Source: CALDSL01 sp039810245
GTDB taxonomy: Bacteria > Chloroflexota > Anaerolineae > Anaerolineales > Anaerolineaceae
Length of the DNA: 64,000 bases
Assembly: GCA_039810245.1 (NCBI GenBank)
Contig: JBDHWQ010000003.1
Span: 62,001 to 126,000, forward strand
Direction: 5' to 3'
The position numbers and the translations under genes were made by a program. The first letter of the stretch is position 1, and each line of letters begins with the position of its first letter. Positions 51,776-61,934 of this stretch are shown in pieces. Below the pieces are notes generated by a model that saw nothing but the letters and a program-made list of their open reading frames with translations, was not told the origin of the DNA and made no database searches.

Positions 51776-52191
51776 TGCCCCCTCTCACGCGCTGGATGTT
51801 GAAGACCTCGCTGGTGTACCTGTTCCTGGCGCTGCTGGTAGGCATCCTGCAGGGGCTGCGGCCATATCTGGGGGCCGCGCTACCCTTCTTCCGCGCACCC
51901 GAGCCGGTGCGCGTGCACCTGTTCGTGGTCGGCTGGCTGACATTGCTAATCTTTGGCGTGGTGTTCTGGATGTTCCCCAAGTACAGCCAATCGAAGCCGC
52001 GCGGCCACGAATGGCTGGGCTGGCTGGCCTATGGGCTGCTCAACGCCGGGTTGGTGCTGCGCGTGATCGGCGAAAGCGCGGGGCAGCCGGGCACGTTCTT
52101 CGGCTGGCTGCTGGTGGTTTCCGCCGTTCTGCAGTGGCTGGCCGCGCTGGCGTTCATCGCCAACACCTGGCCGCGCGTCAAGGAGAAATAA
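51775..52191 (+). CDS. Small 4-TM membrane protein, cbb3/NnrS-like helix motif
   Basis: 138 residues from the ATG at 51775 (TGATG overlap). Four TM segments. The second helix begins VRVHLFVVGWLTLLIFGVVF followed by WMFPKYSQSKPRG, a His-then-GW pattern seen in cbb3-type oxidase subunit I-like short proteins. It is paralogous to the next gene (VEFLLAGWMAQLALAVAFW-ILPRYPGG). The single membrane-edge His could bind heme or copper. No function is proven. Confidence 0.7.
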   Translation: MPPLTRWMLKTSLVYLFLALLVGILQGLRPYLGAALPFFRAPEPVRVHLFVVGWLTLLIFGVVFWMFPKYSQSKPRGHEWLGWLAYGLLNAGLVLRVIGESAGQPGTFFGWLLVVSAVLQWLAALAFIANTWPRVKEK

Positions 52192-52610
52192 TGATGCCAC
52201 GGTTGACTGTCCTGACATTGCGCGCGGCGCTGCTGCATTTGCTGACCGGCTTCACGCTGGGCGCGCTGCTGCTGGCGAACAAGGGCGTGCCGTTCGCGCC
52301 GCGCGTGTGGGGGCTGCTGCCACCGCACGTCGAGTTCCTGCTGGCCGGGTGGATGGCGCAGCTCGCGCTGGCAGTGGCGTTCTGGATCCTGCCGCGCTAC
52401 CCCGGCGGCTCGCGTGGCGACGAGCGCCCGGCATGGGCCGCTATCCTGCTGCTCAACCTGGGCGTGCTGCTGGCCGCGGCGCAGGCGCTGGTCGCGGGTA
52501 ATGTGTTCGTTCTGACCGGGCGCGCCTGCCAGCTCGCGGCGGGCAGCCTGTTCGCCGTTCATGCCTGGGGCCGCATCCGCCCGCTGTACCCGATGTCGAA
52601 AACCGGATGA
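52191..52610 (+). CDS. Small 4-TM membrane protein (paralogue)
   Basis: 139 residues from the ATG at 52191, sharing one base with the previous stop (TAATG), with AAGGAG at the end of the upstream gene. Four TM segments; PPHVEFLLAGWMAQLALAVA and FWILPRYPGG match the paralogue. The His of PPHVEF aligns with the His of VRVHLF. Both small genes probably act with the NnrS-like protein. Confidence 0.72.
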   Translation: MMPRLTVLTLRAALLHLLTGFTLGALLLANKGVPFAPRVWGLLPPHVEFLLAGWMAQLALAVAFWILPRYPGGSRGDERPAWAAILLLNLGVLLAAAQALVAGNVFVLTGRACQLAAGSLFAVHAWGRIRPLYPMSKTG

Positions 52611-52680
52611 GGTAAATTATTCCCGTGTTCAATACATAGCAGAATGGTATTGGATCTGTAATTCAGATGAAGAATCGATA

Positions 52681-52686
52681 TATAAT
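52681..52686 (+). promoter_or_regulatory. Candidate -10 of the sensor kinase promoter
   Basis: A consensus TATAAT inside an AT-rich stretch (GATAT...ATATC) 64 bp ahead of the kinase gene. No convincing -35 box. Confidence 0.35.
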
Positions 52687-52749
52687 AGATATCTCGTATG
52701 CTGTGATCATTAGCTGAATATTCATTTTCGCCGCCCGCTATCGAACTCC

Positions 52750-55029
52750 ATGCGCAAACCATTAATGCAACGCATCTTTCTCGATGCCACTGATGCCATA
52801 TTCTCACAAGAGAGAAACCGGCGCATAATCGGCATTTTGCTTTTCTCGACGGTCGCTATTTTTGGCGTCGAGACAATGCTGATGGTTATTCTTGAGCTGG
52901 TCTTAGACATTCCTGAGCCGCTGGTGTGGTTCGTTGACGGCTTTTTGCTGATTATCTTGCTGTTTCCTTTGAATTATTTTTTTGTCATCCAACCGATGCT
53001 GCGCCAGATCGATGAGCACCGGCGCACCAACCTCGAGCTAGCCAAATCAAACGAGATTCTGGAACGATTTTTTGAAATCAGCGATATCCTGATCGCCTAT
53101 ATGGACGCGGACTTCCGTTTCGCGCGTGTGAACATGGCCTATGCGCAGGCTGACTCGCATACGCCCGATTTTTATACCGGCAAGTATCATTTTGACTTGT
53201 TTCCCAACCCGGAAAACGAAGTGATTTTCCGGCATGTCGTGCAAACCGGCGAGCCATTCTTTATCTACGATAAGCCTTTCGACTATGCGGGCCATCCGGA
53301 ACGCGGAATAACGTATTGGGATTGGTCACTCCTGCCGATTAAAACGGTCGAAGGCAAGGTTGTTGGTGTGATCCTGGTGCTGCTCGACCGCACCGCGCAT
53401 AAGCAGGCACAGACAGCTCTGGAAGATAGCGAACGCCGGTTTCGGGCGGTGTTTCACCAGACCTTCCAGCAGATTTTGCTGCTGGGCCCGGATGGAAGGG
53501 CAATCCTTGCCAACCAGACAGCACTGGATTTTTCTGGCTTAAGTCCGTCGGACGTGCAGGGGAGATGCCTGTGGGAATTCCCGGTATGGGAAAAAACGGG
53601 TGTTGAGACCGAAACGCTTCAAGAATTTGTGGAGAAAGCGATTGGCGGGGCGACAGTACGGAGCATATATGCGGTCCGCTCGCAAACCGGGCAGCTTGCC
53701 AGCCTGGATGTCACGATTAAGCCTATGGTGGACGATCACGGCGATTTGCTGCTGCTGATTTGCGAGGCGCGCGATATCACCGAGCGCGTCCTGTTTGAAG
53801 AGGCGCTGCGCGTAAGCGATACGCAAGTTAAGCGGCTGTACGAGGCGGAGAAGCATGCTCATGATCTGGCTGAAACTATGCGCTGCGCCGCCTTATCGCT
53901 TTCCGCTTCCCTCGATAGTGATGCTGTCATGGATACATTACTCGATTTTCTGCGCGATATCACCGGCTACACCAGCGCGCATATCGAAATTCTGGAAGAT
54001 CCAGACCATTTGATGGTGCGCCTGGCACGTGGTGAAAAGAATTGGGAGCCGGAGCGCCGGCTGCTTGGCAGGCGTCTCGAGATTGATGAGCTGAAGATTT
54101 TTCATCCGATCTTGCGCGAGCACAGCCGTGAGGTAGTATCTTGCTCGGATACCAGCACGTATCATGGCACCCGCTACTATCCCGGCAATCAGTATATTGG
54201 TAGCTGGTTTGCCATTCCGGTGCTGGCCGGAGACCAGGTGGTTGGCCTCTGTATTGCCGAGCACGTGCAGCCCAACTATTTTACGCGCGAAGAAGTCGAG
54301 TGGGCGGTGGCTTTGATCAATCAGGCCGCCATCGCAATTCAGAATGCCTGGCTGTTCGAACAAATTCTAAAAGGGCGCGAACAGCTCCAGGCGCTTTCGC
54401 GCCGGCTGGTTGAAGTACAGGAAACAGAACGCGGCTATATCGCGCGCGAGCTGCACGATGAGGCCGGCCAGGCGCTGGCTTCGCTGATGGTGGGGCTGCG
54501 ATTGTTAGAGCGCGAAGGCGGCAATCCGGCGGCAGTGGCCGCGCGCAGCCAGGAATTAAAACAGATCGCCGATGGCGTGCTGGAAAACCTGCACCGCCTG
54601 GCGATTAACTTGCGCCCCACTGCCCTGGATCACCTCGGGTTGGTGGCGGCGTTGCGCCAGCATACCAACAACCTGGCAACCCAGCATGGCCTCGAAGTCC
54701 AGTTTGATGTCATTGGCGATATCGGCAGGCTGCCCGGTGAGACAGAAACTGCCATTTATCGCATCATTCAAGAAGCATTAACCAATGTAATTCGCCATGC
54801 GCGCGCCTCTCGCGTAGACGTATTGCTGGAGCAACGCGGCAGCGCTTTTTCGGTCATCATTGAAGATAACGGCGTTGGGTTTGACCCCAAAGCTCCAACA
54901 AATAACCAGCTAGGCATGATTGGTATGCACGAACGCGCGGTTATGCTGGGTGGGGTGTTGAGCGTAGAAAGCGCTCCAGGCGCCGGTTCAACCATTATCC
55001 TGGAGGTCCCGTGTCCATCCGTATCGTAA
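52750..55029 (+). CDS. NarX-type sensor histidine kinase with PAS and GAF domains
   Basis: 759 residues. Two N-terminal TM segments (about 27-50 and 56-78) with a very short loop, then a PAS (about 98-225), a second PAS (about 228-355), a GAF domain (about 380-535), a HisKA_3 dimerisation domain (ELHDEAGQALASLMVGL, His about 569) and HATPase_c (DNGVGFDPKAP, GMIGMHERAVMLGG). This kinase type pairs with NarL-family regulators, and the regulator gene overlaps its end by 19 bp. The signal is unknown; the flanking NnrS-like and multicopper oxidase genes are the likely targets. Confidence 0.9.
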   Translation: MRKPLMQRIFLDATDAIFSQERNRRIIGILLFSTVAIFGVETMLMVILELVLDIPEPLVWFVDGFLLIILLFPLNYFFVIQPMLRQIDEHRRTNLELAKSNEILERFFEISDILIAYMDADFRFARVNMAYAQADSHTPDFYTGKYHFDLFPNPENEVIFRHVVQTGEPFFIYDKPFDYAGHPERGITYWDWSLLPIKTVEGKVVGVILVLLDRTAHKQAQTALEDSERRFRAVFHQTFQQILLLGPDGRAILANQTALDFSGLSPSDVQGRCLWEFPVWEKTGVETETLQEFVEKAIGGATVRSIYAVRSQTGQLASLDVTIKPMVDDHGDLLLLICEARDITERVLFEEALRVSDTQVKRLYEAEKHAHDLAETMRCAALSLSASLDSDAVMDTLLDFLRDITGYTSAHIEILEDPDHLMVRLARGEKNWEPERRLLGRRLEIDELKIFHPILREHSREVVSCSDTSTYHGTRYYPGNQYIGSWFAIPVLAGDQVVGLCIAEHVQPNYFTREEVEWAVALINQAAIAIQNAWLFEQILKGREQLQALSRRLVEVQETERGYIARELHDEAGQALASLMVGLRLLEREGGNPAAVAARSQELKQIADGVLENLHRLAINLRPTALDHLGLVAALRQHTNNLATQHGLEVQFDVIGDIGRLPGETETAIYRIIQEALTNVIRHARASRVDVLLEQRGSAFSVIIEDNGVGFDPKAPTNNQLGMIGMHERAVMLGGVLSVESAPGAGSTIILEVPCPSVS

Positions 55030-55658
55030 TCGCAGATGACCATCGTATTTTACGCGCAGGGCTGAAAACCCTGCTGAACTCTGACCCCAATCTGCAGGTT
55101 GTTGGCGAAGCAACCAATGGCGAAGAGGCATTGGAAGTTGTTCAAACGCTGCAGCCGGATATCTTGATGATGGATGTGGGTATGCCCGGGAACGAGAATC
55201 TTGAGGCAACGCGCCAGATTATCGCGGCTGTGCCTGCCACGCGCGTGCTGATGCTGACCATGCATGAAGATGGTGCGCTGCTGCAGGAATGCCTGCGCGC
55301 CGGCGCGAAAGGCTATATTATCAAGCGCGCGGCTGAGTCAGAACTGGTAGACGCAATTTACGCCATCCAGCGTGGGATTATTTATATTCACCCATCGCTG
55401 ATGCACACGCTTGTCACTCCACCGCAGAAAACCAATGCGCCCGGCCCACAAGAAGGTGAGCCTTTGACGGCGCGCGAGATAGAAATCCTTATGATGATTG
55501 TGGAAGGGCACACCAATCGCCAGATCGCTGAAAACCTGAACATCAGCGTGCGCACAGTCGAAACGCACCGCTCCAACCTGATGGATAAGCTCAACCTGCA
55601 CAGCCGTGTAGACCTGGTGCGTTATGCCAGCGCCCATAATTTGAACCATCGAAAATAG
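55011..55658 (+). CDS. NarL/FixJ-type response regulator
   Basis: 215 residues from a GTG at 55011, behind TGGAGG, overlapping the kinase by 19 bp. Receiver domain: DD at 9-10, D55 in ILMMDVGMPG, Lys of AKGYIIKRAAE. Linker about 125-145. LuxR-type HTH (about 148-210): LTAREIEILMMIVEGHTNRQ, IAENLNISVRTVETHRSNLM, DKLNLHSRVDLVRYA. It forms a coupled pair with the upstream kinase. Confidence 0.93.
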   Translation: MSIRIVIADDHRILRAGLKTLLNSDPNLQVVGEATNGEEALEVVQTLQPDILMMDVGMPGNENLEATRQIIAAVPATRVLMLTMHEDGALLQECLRAGAKGYIIKRAAESELVDAIYAIQRGIIYIHPSLMHTLVTPPQKTNAPGPQEGEPLTAREIEILMMIVEGHTNRQIAENLNISVRTVETHRSNLMDKLNLHSRVDLVRYASAHNLNHRK

Positions 55659-55759
55659 CCCGCGGATAATCTCCGTAGAAAACACGGATGAGCGCTGTGT
55701 TTTTCCGCAATCCATCCGTTCTTTCTCGCAAAAATAAATCCTGATTTCACACGGTTTTC

Positions 55760-55801
55760 AAACCGCCTGCAAATGCTTATTCTATAGCTTGCAGGCGGTT
55801 T
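55760..55801. terminator. Hairpin after the NarL-type gene
   Basis: A 13-bp perfect stem (55760-55772 with 55789-55801) around a 16-base loop, about 100 bp after the regulator stop. Only a short TATT follows, so termination is possible but weak. The rest of 55659-56067 holds no gene I can support; one further inverted repeat is listed separately. Confidence 0.5.
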
Positions 55802-55997
55802 ATTCGTATGGGGGAATTTTAGCGCCTGTTTCTCCTAAATTTTCAACCAAATAATCTTGAAACAAGGAGGGGGTATCGAAACAAAACCAGCTATTTCTAC
55901 GTGTTTGTGGTGTGATATGCAAAGGGGATAGCCTGTTCCCACGCTCGGAACGCGCTTCTGAAAAGCGACGCTTTGTACAGCGGAAAATATGGCAAAC

Positions 55998-56027
55998 CTG
56001 TTGAAGGATCGCCCGGTACTTCAACAG
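55998..56027 (+). promoter_or_regulatory. 9-bp inverted repeat in the multicopper oxidase leader
   Basis: CTGTTGAAG (55998-56006) and CTTCAACAG (56019-56027) are exact complements with a 12-base spacer, ending 40 bp before the multicopper oxidase ATG. It could be an operator or a 5' UTR hairpin. Confidence 0.45.
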
Positions 56028-56067
56028 CCTTACAAACCTGGCTCGTTCTAATCTGGGGAGATTAACG

Positions 56068-59000
56068 ATGAACATCCGCAAGTTTTTGAATTTTACACTT
56101 CTTTTCCTTCTGGTTTTCACAAACCTGGTAGGAGTTAATACACCAGCGAGCGCCATGCCCGAGTCCCCAACTGACCCGACAAAGGTGCCGCATTATTTCG
56201 GCCCGTGGCCGAACTGGGCCAACAGCCCTTATACGCTGCCAGACGTAAACGTGGAACTGGTTGGTGATGGCAACGGCGCTACCGCAGCCGCGACAGTGGG
56301 CGCGAATGGCGTCATTACCGCGATCACCGTTACCAACCCTGGCATCGGTTACAGCTACGCCGATGTTAACATCACCGGTGGCGGCTCCGGGGCCAGCGCA
56401 ACGGCGCGCGTGATCACCTCTGGCATCGTCACCAGCATTCAGGTGAATGAAAGCGGCGCGGGTTACACCAGCCCCACAATTGCATTAACCGGCGGCGGCG
56501 GCCGTGGAACGCTGCGCCAGGTTGGCAACCCGCTTATTGCGCGCGCGTTTGCGACCGACTACGATACCCCACCCGGCGAGTTGGGGCATGTGTTTGTAAT
56601 TATTCCGACCACCATGCCGGCCAACGGCTATATCAACGCCATCCAGTACTTCAATCAGGCCGCGGCTGGTGGAAGCCCCACCCCTTCAGCGGGCAGCCTG
56701 TTCCATGCTTTTATCCTGCGCCCTACCGGGAACCCGGATGAATACCAGGTGTTGTGGGATAGCGGCGAACAGACCGTGCCGCCGGCAGTGGATCCGGTAG
56801 GCGATATCGTCACCATCGCGGTGCCCAATGTAAACATTACCACCGGGGATGTGATCGGCTTTTACGGTCAGGGCATCCCGGTGGATGTGGATACCGGCAG
56901 CGACATATTGGTGTATCCGGCCACGCTGCTTCCGTCTGCTGGTGAGCTGGTCACCCTGAATGGGGCTGATTTCCCGGTACATTCCCAGTCTCGCACCTAT
57001 TCCTTCTCGGCCAATGTGGTAGACACTTCGGCAGTGGCCCCGCTGGTGCGCGCTACGGCAACCGCCTATGGCGGTGTGGACGCGGTGCAAATCCAGGATA
57101 GTGGCAGCGGCTACACCATGCCCACCGTCGATTTTGATCTGCCCGATGACCCTGCCGGAAGTGTAGCTCGCGGGCATGCCGAGTATGACCAGGCATCTGG
57201 CGCGATTACTGCCATCATCGTAGATGACCCCGGCTCAGGCTACGTGGCCCCACCCAAGGTGGTGATCCGGGATGGCACGCAGTTCGATCCGATCAACAAC
57301 GGCGGCAGAGGCGCTCTGGCTTTCGCAACGCTAAAAATCACTTCCATCGCGGTCGATACCTATGGCTCGGGGTATACCTCGTCCCCGGCTGTCACCATTA
57401 CTGACCCCACCGGTTCCGGCGCGGTGGCCAGCGCCACGGTGAATGCGGGCGGCGTAACAGCCGTCACCGTCACCAATGGCGGTTCGGGCTATCTTACTCA
57501 GGGCGGGATCAAGAAATTCCAGGATGGCCTGCCCGTGCTGTGCGATCCGGCCGCCGGTTGGGATAACTGCACCGATAACAACCTCGGCCAGCATATTCCC
57601 ATTGCCGTGCCGGACACAACTACCTTCACCATTGCTAACGGCTTTGCCGCTGATGCAGATTACTACGTGATCGCCGTCGTCCAGCACCGCGAGCAGATGA
57701 GCTCGTCGCTGCCGGGCGGCACGCTGCTGCGTGAGTACGTGCAGCTGGAAACCCCGCAGAACGCGTCCTTCAGCAAGCATGTAGCGCTGCAAACCGACCT
57801 GCCCGACGGCACATCAGTGCCCGCGCTGATGCCGGATGGCTCGCAGGCTTACGCGGTGGATGACCCGCATTACCTGGGGCCGGTAATCGTGGCCCAGCGC
57901 GACCGCGCCGTGCGGATCGTGTTTTACAACCTGCTGCCCACCGGAGCCGAGGGCGACTTGTTCCTGCCCGTGGACTCGACGATGATGGGTTCTGGCATGG
58001 GCCCCATGGAAATGATGGACCCGATGAATGACGGTTCGGTCATGGACATGGCGCGCAATCCGATCTGCAACGAAGATCCGAAGAGCATGATGTGCTTCAA
58101 GGATAACCGCGCCACCCTGCACCTGCATGGCGGCATCACCCCCTGGATCAGCGATGGCACTCCTCACCAGTGGATTACCCCGGCCAATGAAGACACTCCC
58201 TGGCCGCAGGGCGTCAGCGTATCGGAAGTTCCCGATATGGGCAACGTCCCGGGTGTTCCCACCTGCAGCGACAGCCGTGACGGGTGCATGAGCTTCTACT
58301 ACACGAACCAGCAGAGCGCCCGCCTGATGTTCTATCACGATCACTCCTGGGGCATTACCCGCCTGAACGTTTACGCTGGCGAAGCCGCCGGGTACATGAT
58401 CACGGATAAGACCGAGCAGAAACTGATCGACACCGGTATCATCCCCGCGGATCAGATCCCGCTGATCATTCAGGACCGCACGTTCGTGCCTGGTCCCGAG
58501 CAGCTCGCCGAGCAGGACCCCACCTGGGACAGCCAGCGTTGGGGAACCGAGGGTAACCTGTGGTATCACCACGTGTACATGCCCGCGCAAAACCCCGGCG
58601 ACCCCGGCGGCATGAGCGCTTATGGCCGCTGGATGTACGGGCCCTGGTTCTGGCCGCCCGCCACCGACGCCAAGTATGGCCCGATTGCAAACCCGTATTA
58701 CGACCCGAGCTGCAACCTCGACGATCCGGCTACCTGGCAGTACCAGACCGACCCGTACTGCGAGCCGGAGCTGATCCCTGGCACGCCGAACATCTCGGCC
58801 GGCATGGAACAGTTCAATGACACGCCGGTCGTCAACGGCACCGCCTACCCGACCACTACGCTGGAGCCAAAAGCCTACCGCATGCGCATCCTCAACGCGG
58901 CCAACGACCGCTTCTGGAACTTGCAGTGGTATATCGCTGACCCGCGCACCGGCACGGAAAGCGAAGTGGCTTTGAAGGCCGCGGAGCTGGAAGCGGCACA

Positions 59001-61803
59001 GACCGACCCGGTGGTGTTCCCCACCCCCGATACCAGCATCAGCCCTGCAGGGCCGAGCTGGATCCAGATTGGCACCGAAGGCGGGTTCCTGCCGGCACCG
59101 GTTGTGGTTCCCAACCAGCCGATCACCTGGATTACCGATCCCACCCGCTTCGACGTGGGTAACGTGGACAAGCACTCACTGCTGCTCGGCCCTGCCGAAC
59201 GCGCCGATGTGGTCGTAGACTTCTCGCGCTTCGCCGGCAAGACGCTGATCCTGTATAACGACGCGCCGGCGGCTTTCCCCGCCCGTGTGCCCGGTTACGA
59301 CTACTACACCGGCGGCCCAGACCTGAGCCCGGCTGGCGCTCCCACGGTGCTGCCAGGCTACGGGCCCAATACCCGCACCATCATGCAGGTAAAGATCGCC
59401 CCCAGCACCCCGGCGCCGGCGTATAACCTCTCCGCGCTGCAGGCAGCGTTCCGCCACCACGCGGATGGCTCGGGCGTGTTCGAGTCTGGCCAGCACCCGG
59501 TCATCGTGGGGCAGTCAGCCTATAACTCGGCCTACGGTACCAGTTTTGCTTCCAGCAGCTGGTGCAACGCTCCCGGCAGCACCACTAACCGCTGCGATGG
59601 CATGCTGCGTATCTCGGAACAGGGCGGCAACATGTTCAGCTTCAACACGCTGCGCGCCCCAACCACCAAGACGCAGGTGCGCATCGAGCCAAAGGCCATC
59701 CACGATGAAATGAACGCCGTTTCCTTCGATGAGTTTGGCCGCATGATGGGCAACCTGGGTGTTGAGTCGGTGCCTGCTACGCCCGGCCTGCAGAACGTGA
59801 CGCTCTATCCTTACGTGAATCCATCCACGGAACTGATTGACGCCACCAACCTGCCCGATGCGCTCAATGTGACGCCCATCGCCAGGGGTGATGATGGTAC
59901 GCAGATCTGGAAGTTTACGCATAACGGCGTGGATACGCACCCCATCCACTTCCACCTGTTCGACGTTCAGGTGCTCAACCGGGTGACGTGGGATAACATC
60001 ATCAAACCGCCGGACGCAAACGAGCTGGGCTGGAAGGATACCGTGCGCGTCAGCCCGCTGGAAGATACCATCGTAGCCCTGCGCCCGATCATCCCGGTCG
60101 TGCCGTTCGAGGTACCCAACAGCGTACGCGACCTGAACCCAATGATGCCGTATGGCTCGCAGGCAATGTTCAACAACATCGATGCCAATGGCAACCCGAC
60201 TGCGCCGATCGTCAACCAACTGGTCAACTTTGGCTGGGAATACGTCTATCACTGCCACATTCTCAGCCACGAGGAAATGGACATGATGCGCCCCGTGTCG
60301 GTGGCGGTACCGCCGATCTCGCCGGATGGGTTGCAGTACTCAACCACCTGGAATGGAAACCGGGGCAGCCTGGTGCTTTCCTGGAATGACAATTCCATTA
60401 CCGAAACGGCATTCCTGATCCAGAGGATGTCTGCGACGGAACCCTGGACAGATCTTGCCACCATCCCCTCGCCGTTGGACCAGCCCAACACGCATGGCGT
60501 GCGTACCTTCACCGATAATAACATCGCGCCCAACACGGTGTACCTGTACCGCGTGGTGGCTGAGAATACCATCGGTTACGGCGGCGCATACATGAGCAAA
60601 ACTGCTTACGCAGAATCGCCAGTGCTGACCATGGCCAATCCGCCTGCCGCTCCTTCTGGACTGGCCGCTGCGGTGGCAGCCGGTCCGCGGGTGAACCTGA
60701 CCTGGACCGATAATGCCGCCGGTGAAACCGGGTACGTGGTCGAACGCGCAACGGGCAATGGCGCCTACGCGGTGCTGGCAACCGTCGGCGCAGATGTCAC
60801 GACCTACAGCGACACCACGGTAGCCGTTGGGAGCACATACAACTACCGCGTCATGACGGTGAGCGCGCAGGGTGCTTCGGGCTACTCGAATGTGGCCACG
60901 GCAACTCTGGTTCCGCCGCCTGCCGCGCCCAGCAACCTGTCGGCGGCGCTGCAAGCCGGGCCACAGGTGCAGCTGACCTTCCGGGATAACGCCAACAACG
61001 AAACCGGCTTTATCGTAGAACGCGCGACCGGGAACGGGGCCTTCGCCCAGGTGGGAACGGTCGGGCCTCGCGCCGGGGTGGGGAATGTCACTTTCATCGA
61101 CAACACCGTTGCGGTGGGTAACCAGTACCGCTACCGTGTGGCGGCAGCCAACGGAAGTGTGGCATCGGCGTACTCGAACACGGTGTCGGTAAACGTGCCG
61201 GTTCCGCCGCCGCCCGCCGCGCCGACCACCCTGACCACCGCGCTGGTAAACGGCACGCAGGTGCGCCTGACCTGGCGCGATAATGCCACCAATGAAACCG
61301 GTTTCATCATCGAGCGCTCGAATGGCGGCGGCTTCGTCCAGGTGGGTACCGCGCCCGCCCGGGCCGGCACTGGCAATACGACCTTCGTTGACACGGCTGT
61401 TGTCGCCGGGGTGGCCTACACCTACCGCGTGGCGGCAAGCAACAACGGTGTGTTATCGGCTTACTCGAACACCAGCCAGATCACCATACCGGCTGCTCCG
61501 GCCGCCCCGGTGAATGTAATTGTGGCCAACGGGCCAAATGGTATCGCCTTCATCCGCCGCATCGTGATCTCCTGGCAGGATGTGTCCAATAATGAGACGG
61601 GCTTCACCATTCAAACCGCCACCAATGCGGCATTTACGAGCAACGTAACCAACCTGACGGTAGCACCCAACACCACCACGTACACACAGATCGTTCTGTC
61701 GCGCAACACCAACTTCTATGTACGCGTCCGCGCCAACAACGGCACGCAGCTCTTCTCCGGGTGGGTGAACGCCAATCCATTCCCCATCCGCACCAACCCG
61801 TAA
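56068..61803 (+). CDS. Giant secreted multicopper oxidase with FN3 repeats
   Basis: 1911 residues; GGGGAG before the ATG; signal peptide about 1-29. Residues 57-150 and 325-490 hold six GSGYTxPxV-like repeats. The oxidase spans about 540-1410, with the copper motifs in order: HLHGG (about 685), HDHSWG (about 755), HPIHFHLF (about 1290) and HCHILSHEEMDMM (about 1393). The T1 (Cys, His, Met) and T2/T3 (eight-His) ligands appear complete. Five fibronectin type III domains follow (about 1414-1911), each with a W-x-DN-x2-E-TG core. Ordinary oxidases are 500-600 residues. It may oxidise metals or phenolics at the cell surface. Probably under the preceding NarX/NarL-type pair. Confidence 0.9.
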   Translation: MNIRKFLNFTLLFLLVFTNLVGVNTPASAMPESPTDPTKVPHYFGPWPNWANSPYTLPDVNVELVGDGNGATAAATVGANGVITAITVTNPGIGYSYADVNITGGGSGASATARVITSGIVTSIQVNESGAGYTSPTIALTGGGGRGTLRQVGNPLIARAFATDYDTPPGELGHVFVIIPTTMPANGYINAIQYFNQAAAGGSPTPSAGSLFHAFILRPTGNPDEYQVLWDSGEQTVPPAVDPVGDIVTIAVPNVNITTGDVIGFYGQGIPVDVDTGSDILVYPATLLPSAGELVTLNGADFPVHSQSRTYSFSANVVDTSAVAPLVRATATAYGGVDAVQIQDSGSGYTMPTVDFDLPDDPAGSVARGHAEYDQASGAITAIIVDDPGSGYVAPPKVVIRDGTQFDPINNGGRGALAFATLKITSIAVDTYGSGYTSSPAVTITDPTGSGAVASATVNAGGVTAVTVTNGGSGYLTQGGIKKFQDGLPVLCDPAAGWDNCTDNNLGQHIPIAVPDTTTFTIANGFAADADYYVIAVVQHREQMSSSLPGGTLLREYVQLETPQNASFSKHVALQTDLPDGTSVPALMPDGSQAYAVDDPHYLGPVIVAQRDRAVRIVFYNLLPTGAEGDLFLPVDSTMMGSGMGPMEMMDPMNDGSVMDMARNPICNEDPKSMMCFKDNRATLHLHGGITPWISDGTPHQWITPANEDTPWPQGVSVSEVPDMGNVPGVPTCSDSRDGCMSFYYTNQQSARLMFYHDHSWGITRLNVYAGEAAGYMITDKTEQKLIDTGIIPADQIPLIIQDRTFVPGPEQLAEQDPTWDSQRWGTEGNLWYHHVYMPAQNPGDPGGMSAYGRWMYGPWFWPPATDAKYGPIANPYYDPSCNLDDPATWQYQTDPYCEPELIPGTPNISAGMEQFNDTPVVNGTAYPTTTLEPKAYRMRILNAANDRFWNLQWYIADPRTGTESEVALKAAELEAAQTDPVVFPTPDTSISPAGPSWIQIGTEGGFLPAPVVVPNQPITWITDPTRFDVGNVDKHSLLLGPAERADVVVDFSRFAGKTLILYNDAPAAFPARVPGYDYYTGGPDLSPAGAPTVLPGYGPNTRTIMQVKIAPSTPAPAYNLSALQAAFRHHADGSGVFESGQHPVIVGQSAYNSAYGTSFASSSWCNAPGSTTNRCDGMLRISEQGGNMFSFNTLRAPTTKTQVRIEPKAIHDEMNAVSFDEFGRMMGNLGVESVPATPGLQNVTLYPYVNPSTELIDATNLPDALNVTPIARGDDGTQIWKFTHNGVDTHPIHFHLFDVQVLNRVTWDNIIKPPDANELGWKDTVRVSPLEDTIVALRPIIPVVPFEVPNSVRDLNPMMPYGSQAMFNNIDANGNPTAPIVNQLVNFGWEYVYHCHILSHEEMDMMRPVSVAVPPISPDGLQYSTTWNGNRGSLVLSWNDNSITETAFLIQRMSATEPWTDLATIPSPLDQPNTHGVRTFTDNNIAPNTVYLYRVVAENTIGYGGAYMSKTAYAESPVLTMANPPAAPSGLAAAVAAGPRVNLTWTDNAAGETGYVVERATGNGAYAVLATVGADVTTYSDTTVAVGSTYNYRVMTVSAQGASGYSNVATATLVPPPAAPSNLSAALQAGPQVQLTFRDNANNETGFIVERATGNGAFAQVGTVGPRAGVGNVTFIDNTVAVGNQYRYRVAAANGSVASAYSNTVSVNVPVPPPPAAPTTLTTALVNGTQVRLTWRDNATNETGFIIERSNGGGFVQVGTAPARAGTGNTTFVDTAVVAGVAYTYRVAASNNGVLSAYSNTSQITIPAAPAAPVNVIVANGPNGIAFIRRIVISWQDVSNNETGFTIQTATNAAFTSNVTNLTVAPNTTTYTQIVLSRNTNFYVRVRANNGTQLFSGWVNANPFPIRTNP

Positions 61804-61868
61804 TTACTGGCCTGGCCCACTTTCACCGACCCCGGATTAGAAAGAGCAAGGGCCAGGAATCTCCCCGA

Positions 61869-61902
61869 CTTCCGGCGTCAGCGATAAGGCTGGCGCCGGA
61901 AG
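61869..61902 (+). terminator. Hairpin after the multicopper oxidase gene
   Basis: CTTCCGGCGTCAGC (61869-61882) pairs with GCTGGCGCCGGAAG (61889-61902) with one G-T pair; the sequence AGGCTTTTC follows, giving a modest terminator. Confidence 0.65.
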
Positions 61903-61934
61903 AGGCTTTTCATGGGGGTAGGCCTGTAATGCGT

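Noticed and set aside
57814..59175. 453-codon minus-strand frame inside the multicopper oxidase
   Set aside because: Antisense of a strongly supported gene; no domain or ribosome site.
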